From Anthostomella pinea (Eukaryota > Ascomycota > Sordariomycetes > Xylariales > Xylariaceae), in contig CAUWAG010000012.1 of assembly GCA_963556695.1 (NCBI GenBank), positions 3,596,001-3,660,000 on the forward strand: 64,000 nt of DNA, given 5' to 3'. The position numbers were made by a program, and so were the translations under genes. Position 1 is the first letter of the stretch, and the number at the start of each line of letters is the position of its first letter. Positions 55,649-64,000 of this stretch are shown here, piece by piece. Under the pieces are notes generated by a model. The model was not told the DNA's origin and searched no databases. It worked only from the letters and a program-made list of their open reading frames with translations.

Positions 55649-55662
55649 ACTGTCCACTCGCG
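55649..55662. repeat. right target-site duplication of full-length LINE (14 bp)
   Basis: ACTGTCCACTCGCG, identical to 50031-50044. Confidence 0.95.
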
Positions 55663-57156
55663 GCCATTCAAGGCCCCGCTTCACCATCAGGGTGCGGTTC
55701 CAACTGCATACCATCCCATAGTTCAGGCCATAGTAGTCGGCTCAGTCTCTGATAGTCTCACTCTAGAGATTCTGGCAGATACTCAGCTGGAGGATTTCAA
55801 GAGGATCGACGACGACGAGACTTTGTGAGATTTCAAAGTGTTCTGTTAAGGTGAGAAATTCCAGCTACTCTTGAGCGGCCAGAGTGGCCCTATATATATC
55901 CAAGATACTAAAGGAAAGGATACGTAGCCTTATATTAGCCACGTATGTGACAGAGTCACAAATGGGGATGGTGATCCTGAAGGATGACTATGGATGGGCT
56001 AACATAGCCCAGAATCCAACAGACGTCCGCGTTCAAGAACGGCGTACGGGGTCTAGTCCGACACCAGAAGTAAGTGACTTGGCTCGTTCTACCTCCTGAG
56101 ATTCTAGCATATACACGCACTCTTTAGCTACCCCAAAGACGTCCTGTATCACTGCTCCTTTCCGCTGTTGCTGTAGGACCCCAACATGCTCGCTTGTCCC
56201 TTCGGTATAATGATCCTCACTCAGGCGTCATTATAAATTACGTTTTCCGGTGAGGTATGGGACCAGCGCTTTGTTCATGTTTGGGCCGAAACAAAAATGA
56301 CGTGGCAGCAATGGTCCTCCGTTGAGCAGACCATAAATCTCAGGAAATACTGAAACGGGCAAATACGTAAGGGCTGGACTGGAAATGATCAGCAAGTCGG
56401 ATTAGTGATGAATACTGATTGCGATGGCTCTCTCAAATCGTAGCTCGGTCACTCGTGGGCAGCGGTCTCACTATTACGGCCGTGGACACTGGTTGTATAC
56501 CCACGGTGGAACGTTGCTGCTGGGTTTGGTGGGCGCGTATCCATGTTGTGCCTATCTGCCTATTAGATATCAAGAGAACAAGTGTGATTTTGAGACGGGC
56601 GGGTGGCCCATCCATTACTCCAGGATTCTACATATCAGGTATCGCCCGCGCAAAGCTATCCGGTGTTTTCTGCAGCCCATATCGGCAGATTCCATCTAGT
56701 AAAGTTGTCTTGTTTCGCCCTAGAGCTGCGTTCCCTTGTATATTGCAGTCAGACGAGTCTGTCCGATATACGAATGCTTTCGGGGTAGGTAGAATTGATG
56801 ACAGTTAGAATTGATGGCAGATAGAAAAAATGATCCAACCTCATACCAGCTTGTAACTTCTCGTCTGGAGAACTGCAGGAGAATCTCAACCCTGTCGAGA
56901 ACTTAATCATATCCTAGTCACGACGCTTAATGTTACCGCCACGGAATGAGAAAGAACTCCCTAATCTTCTCCCCCGGTCTTCCGATATTTCGTCTTCCAA
57001 ACCTTGAGCAAGATTCGTTCGTAGTTCCTGTCCGATTTGAGGTGGTGGATATGTATATCATGAACTTCTGGGGTACAAAAGATTAGCACGGCGTTTTTCA
57101 AATGGGTAAGGTAGATATTCCATCGACTGGCCGGACGAGGCCGGACGAGGGATGGT
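55663..57156. other. no recognisable gene
   Basis: A short open frame continues to 55828 (VVGSVSDSLTLEILADTQLE), perhaps the end of a host gene. Frames at 56.4-56.8 kb and 56961-57287 show no domains. Confidence 0.3.
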
Positions 57157-57648
57157 TTAGGGTAACGACAGGTACTTGCCTGCAAGCTGGCCTTCATAGT
57201 AACGCCACAGTGTTCTACCAAGCACACGCCCGTTTCTCGCAATTTGTACGCATTCGGGAATGCACCTGAGGAACGCTTGTTCGCCATGCTGGCAGGAATA
57301 ACAGATGAACAATAATCGATCCAGGGTCATGAAGCTCAGTTGACAGTGGCCTGAATGACCACAAAGACCACACTTCGGCGGCTGTATCATGGTGCGAGCT
57401 AGGTCGATGCACCTGTTGGAAGTGAGAGCTTCCTTTTTGTTGTCTTCGCAGCCTTGTCGCAGCTGGAAAAAATGCCACAACAGACGGTATCGGTCATCCG
57501 ACCAGAGGAGAAACTGGGCTTGTCGATTGACGAGGGTGAAGCGGGCTCCACTGACAGAGTCGAGATAGGCCAGAATCATGTACTGGACCTCCCGAGGGAG
57601 CTTGGAGATGAGGCCCAGGCTGGCGAGCTCTGCTACTTGGTGGATCAT
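57157..57648 (-). CDS. F-box-like protein with cysteine cluster (163 aa)
   Basis: I start at ATG 57648 because no ATG occurs on the minus strand between the TATA-like site at 58036 and this codon, although the frame is open upstream without one. Residues about 10-60 (LGLISKLPREVQYMILAYLD, TLVNRQAQFLLWSDD) fit an F-box, which would recruit substrates to an SCF ubiquitin ligase through Skp1. A later CGLCGHSGHC..CYSCQHGEQAFLRC segment may bind zinc, a pattern seen in fungal F-box-like proteins. An upstream intron (CCACTAG acceptor near 57850) is an alternative. No partner genes are nearby. Confidence 0.6.
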   Translation of the reverse strand: MIHQVAELASLGLISKLPREVQYMILAYLDSVSGARFTLVNRQAQFLLWSDDRYRLLWHFFQLRQGCEDNKKEALTSNRCIDLARTMIQPPKCGLCGHSGHCQLSFMTLDRLLFICYSCQHGEQAFLRCIPECVQIARNGRVLGRTLWRYYEGQLAGKYLSLP

Positions 57649-58035
57649 GTTGTGCGGTCGTCTGATTCGAGTGACGAAGGAGTGATGCTGGTGATCTGAT
57701 CTTGTCGGACGATGTAGGAGTGGAGGGTCGGCGGCACTGGTGTGCAGGACGTAATCGCGTTCTTCGGCTTGATTGCGGAAATAGATAAGACCCTGGGGGG
57801 ATCGGCCAACTCGCGCAGGCACGAAGGTGCGAGGAGGTGGCGATAGTTCCTAGTGGTGTAGGCAGTCTGTGGTTGTGTGGAAGGAAGAAGAGTAGAGGAG
57901 GGGATGTGATGAAGATGGGAGAGTTGGAACCCGGAGAAACGAGAGAAATGCCAGAAGTGGGTACAGGTCTTGCGGGTTGTGTGTGTTCGACGGAGGAAGG
58001 TACGCGATTAGGTGGGAGTAGGTAGCCACCCCCAG

Positions 58036-58042
58036 TATATAA
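58036..58042 (-). promoter_or_regulatory. TATA-like box of the F-box-like gene
   Basis: CTTATATACT on the minus strand, about 390 bp upstream of the chosen ATG. The stretch between is pyrimidine-rich and ATG-free. Confidence 0.45.
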
Positions 58043-58311
58043 GGTAGGGGAGTGTTCCGCCGGCTGCTGACCCGGGATGCCAGGTGCCACCACGTCTCAA
58101 TTGGGGCCGTTCCTTCCCACAGCGAGATGCAGTATATCAAAGCGATCTGGACCTTGGTAGAGATGCTCATTCGAACGACAGTCGGAGGCCTCGTGTAAAC
58201 ATGCATATGGCTAAGTTCAGGTGTACTATGTACAATATTTGAATTGTCGAAGACCCTAACAGTCTACAATTCCTTACCACCTTGGTAGCTCCCTGACTCC
58301 AAACTTGCTGC

Positions 58312-59751
58312 TCAAGCCTTATACTCCCCGTCCGGCTTCAACCCAGTGTACCCAGGGAACTGCGCGAACTGCCCTTCGTCAAAATTCGTCAGTTGCGGGC
58401 AGCTCAGACCCTGCGTCGCATTCCCAACAGCTGAAGACAGCAAGACCAAAGCCTCAGTGATGTCCCCGAACAGGCCCTTCAGAATATCGGGCGCCATCTG
58501 CAAAGCACCTTGCACGCCAAAGCAGAAAGCGTTGTTGCCCTCGAGCAGATTTGGTGCGTTGAACACACCGTCCGTCAATGCTGCCGGGTCCACACCAACG
58601 AACGAGTTCACTTTGCCCGTGTTGCCTCCAACCGACAGAAATTGAGGATGTTCCAGCTGCATGGCCAGCGCATCTAAGTTGAAGTACGGAATCGTGTAGT
58701 AATCGAGCGGGTTCCGCTTGTACCAGTTGTCCGGGAAGTGCTCGTGGCCCGGCGTTATCGTGAAGTCGGGAAACTCCCCGGTGACTGCGTAGAAAGACTT
58801 GAGAATCTCTCCATTTAGTATTCCCTGTGGGTTTTCTGCGGTCTTGTTGGCCATGAAACGGTAGATGAACGTGTATGCCGCGTTGCTGACGATGAGACCG
58901 CTGAATGGCGCGGAGAAGAAGTATGGGTTCTGGGATATGGAGTCGCTGAACCGCTGTACGCGGAATTGCGTCAAGAGTTCCAGGTCGATTGAGTCGCTGT
59001 TTGCTTGCCCCAGCTCGTAGAGAGCGGTGAATTGGGATACCTGGGGTAGGTTGTTTCCACTATCATTCCTTAGTCGTGGCTCTTACCGCAGCATGGAAGA
59101 GGGAGGTATCAGCAGAACAAGGTAGGCCTCTATACTTACTATTCATACAAATCTCCGTGGACAGGCGATGCATCGCCCTCGTACTTGTTGTGTGAGCCAG
59201 AGAGGCCTTGAGGTTCGCCCAGAAGACCGCCAAGCTTGAGTAACGATGGAACCGGCCCCCCAATCGAGTAGGACGTCAGGTCGCCATCCAATACAGCTCC
59301 ATAGATAGCAAGGAAAGTTGCCAAGTCGATGCCCATGCCGAATGCCTCCATCGTACCGGTGATGAACTCCTGGATGCTTGCTACGCCATTATGGGGGAGA
59401 TAGCCATGGTTTGCCATGGCATTCAATCCCGGGCCTGCCAAATGTGAGTGGAAAGACGGCCTAGCCAAACTTGGTGAGATACATACAAGGCCCTCGTTGG
59501 TCGTTACTGGACGGAGCCACAAAGGCATGGTCGCCGGTGTTGCTCACATACTGCGTCTCGGCATCGAAAGGGGGGTCGACACCGGGGAGCTGCCTTTTCG
59601 CAAAGGGGCAGCTGGGGATTCCGTTGGGCTCTGACCTGATATCACTTGCACTCCGAAGCTTGCTGAAAGTTTCAGCGAGATGTGCGGGAAAGGCGGAAAC
59701 TGGACCGGCTGATAGCGCGGCCGAGACGAGGGTGTAGATAGATACACGCAT
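58312..59751 (-). CDS. secreted heme-thiolate peroxidase (unspecific peroxygenase/chloroperoxidase family)
   Basis: Three exons (59751-59487, 59434-59140, 59059-58312; introns of 52 and 80 nt) give 435 residues. A signal peptide covers about 1-20 (SIYTLVSAALSAGPVSA). Intron 1 splits the cysteine codon of the PCP motif: splicing yields GPCPGLNAMANHGYLPHNG, with Cys89 as the axial heme ligand. The acid-base motif EGD is at 174-176 (NKYEGDASPVHGDLYEYGNN). The length and the EGD motif place it with the longer ascomycete and basidiomycete forms. These enzymes use hydrogen peroxide to oxygenate or halogenate organic substrates outside the cell. All key motifs are present. The natural substrate is unknown. 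Confidence 0.93.
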
Positions 59752-60943
59752 TGTGACACGTTGGCGTATTCTAGGGTATGTGGGTTTGGCTCTTCCGTTG
59801 CGGGCGAAGAGCTTAATAATAATGATAAATAAATCGTCGATACAGAGTCGTACGACCTTACGGACTACTCGCCAAGAATAGAGGCTTCTTGAACGTTCTT
59901 ATACGTGATGGCCTTCCCGTTCCCCGGCCCTACCCCGTGGTCTTCACTCATGAACACCACTGAGTCAGTGGCTCACGCTACCCCCGCAAGCTATGCCTAT
60001 CAAGAAAGCGAAGCATTCGAGTGCATGAGGCCGTTCTCAGCGGCGCGCGATCAACTGCCGGCTTCATTATAGCACTAAGCCAGATCGATGAGAAGTATCC
60101 AAACTTCATTGGATCAATTGCAACTAGGCACATTCGGCATCATGTATTCCCGAATCGATGTCTCAGGGGGATGCACCAATGACCTCATATTCCTTACGTT
60201 CCAAGGACCCCTTCTATGTCCCCGCGACAGACTCGCCACTCCTGTCTCGATCCAACGCTGTGCTTCGCTGGTCACCGGCCCAAGGGATCGGTGTTTGTTT
60301 GGTCACATGTCCCTTGGTGTATGTATTGCGACCACCATAAACCCTCCGGCACCAAGCGAGGCAGGTGGTATTGAAATAATTTAATTGACCAACCAGGTTG
60401 TATTGATATTATGGTGTCTGATTCTGTCTTCGTACAAGTACCCTGCCACGGGTATCCACGTGCGAACCCCTCGCGATGATCGTGAGCCCTGCCTATCCTG
60501 ACTCAAGTGGCTCGGCAAGCAATCGATCCGAAAGCTGAACATGGCCTGGAGCTCCCAGTCTAGCGATGCGAGGAATACTAATCGAGGACTTGAGTAGGCT
60601 GTATTCCATTCACTCGGCCCACGGAACACCTATGTACAGCAAGGAACTTGGTACAGTAGGGTATCATCAGACGCTTCGTGTGTCTGGCGCATGCGGGTGA
60701 TGACGTTGTCCATGGGTCTTGATATCCAAATGGTGCCGGGGACGTCCAGCTCAAGTCGTCGACTTCAAGCTTCTTTCTCTCCGCCAGATGGGCATCCGCC
60801 GACTCGTGTCGACCTAAAGACTGTCCCGTCCTGAATCGAGCTACACCTTCTCTCTCCTGTGCGAAGCGCACATCGCGCATTAGCATCGTGATATCAAAAC
60901 CGCTGCCGGCCCCGAGTCCTATCCTACCCCAAGAAGCGCAGCG
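59752..60943. other. no recognisable gene
   Basis: Promoter region of the peroxidase gene, then intergenic sequence. Frames of 60-102 codons lack domains. Confidence 0.4.
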
Positions 60944-61546
60944 CTACACCAAGGCCCGCAGTCCACTGACTTCACCCGTGATGCAAGGCCCAGAGTGCAA
61001 GACATCATGTGCCGGGACCTCCCCATTCAAAGTCGGAAGCTGAAGCCCGATGGTCTGCGTGCTACTGGGATACTGAGTGCGATGGCCCTCCGTGCTCACG
61101 TCCGCCGTATCCGCAGCGAAGATCAGGCCGAACTCGCCGCCCGTCACGTACGCCCCGACGCTGTCATTGCTGGGCACGGTGATGTAGGCCAGGCCGGAGG
61201 TGAAGTAGACCCATCTGTGACGTCTGGTCAGGGCATTGTTCAGTGCCGTAAAAGACGGATTGAGGACCAACGCAACTCACTGCTTGGCTGGTGCTCTGTG
61301 CAAGCCTCCGTCGAAGTTGGGCGGGATGGCGAGGTAGGACAGGTTGGCGACATTGCCCAACTGAGCGATTGCCGAGCCCGCCGTGCCCGCATCGGTCGCT
61401 ATTACGAAGGGGGACTTGACCTGCCAGCACTCGATTGTCGAGGCGCCGTCGGCGGCTCCGAGGGCTGTGACGTTGAGATAGAGCTGTGCCATCGCCGGCG
61501 ACAGCAGCGCCAGCAGGCTTAGCGAAGAAAAGCAAGCGCGATGCAT
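60944..61546 (-). CDS. secreted protein of unknown function (178 aa)
   Basis: Two exons (61546-61281, 61214-60944) over a 66-nt intron (GTGAGT..CAG) give 178 residues with exact phase. The start is the ATG at 61546. A signal peptide covers about 1-20 (CFSSLSLLALLSPAMA), and mature QLYLNVTALG follows. The sequence (IPPNFDGGLHRAPAKQWVYF, then TSGLAYITVPSND, YVTGGEFGLIFAADTADVS, EGHRTQYP) has a regular beta-rich, cupin-like look (GGLHRAPxxQW, then GH..YP). I think it is a conserved fungal secreted family but cannot name a function. N-glycosylation sites NVT, NLS and NDS are present. Confidence 0.8.
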
Positions 61547-62204
61547 AGTCAAGACTTGCTGACGGTCGGATGAAGGAGTGTTGTTGGGGGCTCAATAGGG
61601 GGGGCGCTGACAGTGGCTCTTGCGCGTGTGACAAACGGAAAGTCGACAAATGGAGGGGAAGAAAAGAAGAACAAACACCGAACAGGATACGCAAATGCAT
61701 CATGCAGGCTGTGTCGCGATCAGAGGAAAGATGGGCTCCCATGCAACGGCCTGGCGGCCCGTTGCCTGTACGCATCCGCCAAGAACGGTTGGTTGGGTAC
61801 CGTGCGGTTGGTAACCTCATCGACGTCTGTATTTGGCATTTGGCTCACTGGTCGAGATGGACCAGGTTCAGAACAAAACGATGCAGTCACACCGCCTTGC
61901 AGCGGCTTGGGTGCCGCGGCGGGCAGGTTTTGCGATCCCTCACAGATCTGATTCCCAACCCTGCCTCGCATATGCGAGTGGTCACAAAGATTCTATCGCG
62001 TTACGCTGCTGCTCTGGTATCACTGTATCAGACCCTCTGGACAAGTGACATATCACCTCAAGAAAGCAAGGGAGCTGATGTTGGGTTCTGTTGGCAGTTC
62101 TTTCTTTTCGCATAGTGTATTTGGAAGAAAGCGATGAGCTAGGTGAGGTGATGGGTGCGACCTTACAGCAATGCCACTCCAAGGGAAGAAGAAAAAACTC
62201 ATGG
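61547..62204. other. no recognisable gene
   Basis: Promoter of the minus-strand gene and intergenic sequence. Confidence 0.4.
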
Positions 62205-63057
62205 ACGAGACCTACGGAGGCGGAAGTCGACCACATCGGGCCAGAGTTCGAAGGGCATGGGATGACCAGTTCAAGGGGTTTCCCACCAAGCCTCTGGTGT
62301 TGATGTTCACGGTCGGGGGGTAAGCGAATCGACTCTTCTCTTCTACCATGGGATCCTCGAAGCAGTAGGTATTGACTCGTTGGCTACCTAGGATGACCTA
62401 CAAGCAAGCGGCAGCGAAAACAGGTGAATACTTCGCGATCGGCGTTTACGTAGCGCACCCGCAATCCCGCGGCAGTATCGTGAGTCCAATCCCAGTCACC
62501 ACAAACACCTCATGCCCGACTCAACGCAACAGTCACTGACACCCCCAAGCACATCACCGTTCCGAGTATAGATGATAAACTCGACTTCGTCACAGGCTTC
62601 CTATCCGACGAGCACGAAAACGACATAAAGTTGCACCTCTGGGCATACAAAAAGCAACGCGAGATAATACATCGGATGCAGACATAACGCGGCCACATAC
62701 ACGACCGCAGCCCAGATTTCGCTTCTACACCCACTGCATCCTACCCAGCCGGACCCGCCGACAAAGCGCCGTGGCCGAGACCCAGTACGCACCCGAAGAC
62801 GACGCGCCGATCGAGAAATGGGTGCGCGAGCATGTTACTGCATGCTGGCAAGGGCTGGGCACCTGCAAAATGGCACCAGAAGAGAACATGGGGGTCGTTG
62901 ATGAGAACTTGAGCGTGTATGGCGTACAGGAGTTGAAGATTGCGGACCTTGGTATTGCGCCAGTCAACGTGTCGGCGAATAGGATGAATACGGCGCTGGT
63001 GATTGGGGAGAAGGCTGCCGATATCTTCACACGGGACTGGGTCTGCAGCCGAGCGAG
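62205..63057 (+). pseudogene. GMC oxidoreductase (alcohol oxidase-like) 3' remnant
   Basis: It begins with RPTEAEVDHIGPEFEG. A frameshift leads to WDDQFKGFPTKPLVLMFTVGG, then an intron-like gap (GTAAGC..CTAG), GEYFAIGVYVAHPQSRGSI, another gap (GTGAGT..), HITVPSIDDKLDFVTGF and LHLWAYKKQREIIHRMQT. A TAA and a further frameshift precede WVREHVTACWQGLGTCKMAP and ADLGIAPVNVSANRMNTALV, the FAD-binding C-terminal signature (family: H..GTCKMG, N..NT). The N-terminal FAD-binding half is absent. Such enzymes oxidise alcohols with FAD. This copy is dead by truncation, a stop and two shifts. Confidence 0.8.
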
Positions 63058-64000
63058 GCCTAGACACGACGACGCGATGAGGAGCCCGGTGCAGTATTTG
63101 TCGGTGGTTCTTGAATTTGATGCCTGTCCTGATTCTACTTGCTGCTACGTCTGAAAGACTGATCCGCTACGAGAGCGTCATACTGTTGGTACCATATCGA
63201 ATGCTAACAACCGTGCTCTCGAGTCTGCACATAATCTTGGACAAAGATCGCGCGCAGTAGGAGGCGCGTTAAGCTGCACCGACTATCTGCTCGCCACTGA
63301 CGATGTGGCTGCGGTACTCGAGGCACGCTCCTCTGCCTCTCGGAGCCTCCCGTCCTTTGCTTCCACTTCCCGACGCCTGGACACACTCATGATGCCGATG
63401 CCATGTAGCAGAAATTCGATGACTTCGGAATGGGCTTCGCTGGCTTTGAGATAATGAAGACGTGGGTACATCGACGCCTTGGTCTGGTTCGTCGTGCTGC
63501 GAGGTCTTGATGATATCTTCACCTCCTGTCATTGCTCGTCTCTACCGTTCAGGACCAACCGGTGTCAGTTAAATTGGTTACAATCACGATGACGCCAAAT
63601 TCCAGATGTAGAACATCCCGACACCCGTTGGGCTAGATCCGCCGTTCTCCCGAGTGCTGAGCCTACTAGACTGACGGGATGAACTAGGAGTCAGCGGTCA
63701 GTCCACGGCCACCTGTAGGCTCTGTTCCCTCTACTGCCAATATATCGGCTCCGTGGTGAACGGTGCGAGGACACTCGTCTACTGGGGAGTGAAGTAGACT
63801 TATTGAAGCCGAGTCGCGGACCACAGCGCACGTAGTAATATAACTGCGGCATCGACGGAAGGCAGCCAACCATGATGACGCTGGCCATCTCTGATATGGT
63901 TCGATCGGCATCCCACCAGTCAGCCCAATAGAATGTGCACCAGTGGCTGAGTACGCGGACTTACATGAGCAACTGGCTCTGCGTGGCTAGCCACGCGAAG
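63058..64000. other. no firmly supported gene
   Basis: A minus-strand frame at 63522-63283 ends with a charged helical stretch (SRRREVEAKDGRLREAEERA) and could be the 3' exon of a gene cut by the window edge. Nothing else is recognisable. Confidence 0.3.

Noticed and set aside
60381..60886. two minus-strand ORFs between the peroxidase and the secreted-protein gene
   Set aside because: No domain, no splice sites joining them, and arginine/serine-rich composition typical of chance frames in GC-rich DNA.
63283..63522. 79-codon minus-strand ORF with helical end as a gene
   Set aside because: No start context, domain or splice partner within the window. Kept only as a possibility in the gap note.
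1..64000. giant mobile element of the Starship type, or a secondary-metabolite cluster
   Set aside because: No tyrosine-recombinase captain gene, and no polyketide synthase, NRPS or terpene synthase was seen. The repeats are explained by LINE, LTR, SINE and TIR elements.

Overview
The window looks like a chromosome piece from a filamentous ascomycete (Pezizomycotina), possibly a Dothideomycete. The evidence is short introns (52-168 nt, GTNNGT donors, YAG acceptors), small secreted proteins, a fungal heme-thiolate peroxidase, Tad-like LINEs with RNase H, a chromovirus-type Ty3/gypsy element, pogo-like transposons, and mutated repeats whose differences are almost all transitions (RIP-like). I assign no species. 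No rRNA gene, functional tRNA gene or CRISPR array was seen.

Layout. 1-7.3 kb is decayed coding sequence: anonymous broken frames, an ankyrin fragment, an RRM-like fragment, and one short 5'-truncated LINE with a perfect target-site duplication. 7.8-23.8 kb is a repeat block: a LINE relic (+), a second LINE (-) invaded by a Ty3/gypsy chromovirus (-), a Zn2Cys6 regulator relic in AT-rich DNA, a solo LTR, a nearly intact pogo-like transposon with 55-bp terminal inverted repeats, half of another pogo-like transposon and a tRNA-related SINE. 23.8-34.3 kb is a gene-bearing island with a probable mitochondrial AAA ATPase, a small two-exon gene, a solo LTR and a 481-bp MITE. 34.3-46.1 kb is a second repeat block that mirrors the first: the other half of the pogo-like transposon, a full-length inverted SINE, copia fragments, the other end of the LINE-plus-gypsy nest, and a second copy of the Zn2Cys6 relic. 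46.4-63 kb carries host genes for secreted proteins (alpha/beta hydrolase, 10-cysteine protein, peroxygenase-type peroxidase, conserved secreted protein), an F-box-like gene and a GMC oxidoreductase pseudogene. A 5.6-kb full-length LINE with 14-bp target duplications sits among them.

The most informative result is structural. Two SINE copies in inverted orientation (23.3 and 36.1-36.7 kb) have exchanged flanks. The 11-bp target duplication of the full-length SINE lies on the outer side of one copy and the inner side of the other, and a pogo-like transposon is cut in two at the same places. This is what an inversion of about 13 kb by recombination between the SINEs would leave. Further out, the two gypsy copies carry complementary halves of one LINE ORF1, joined at the same GGCGG target duplication, which suggests a second, larger rearrangement between inverted gypsy copies. 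The window therefore reads as host genes set in transposons that have rearranged the chromosome. Several secreted-protein genes lie in the flank.
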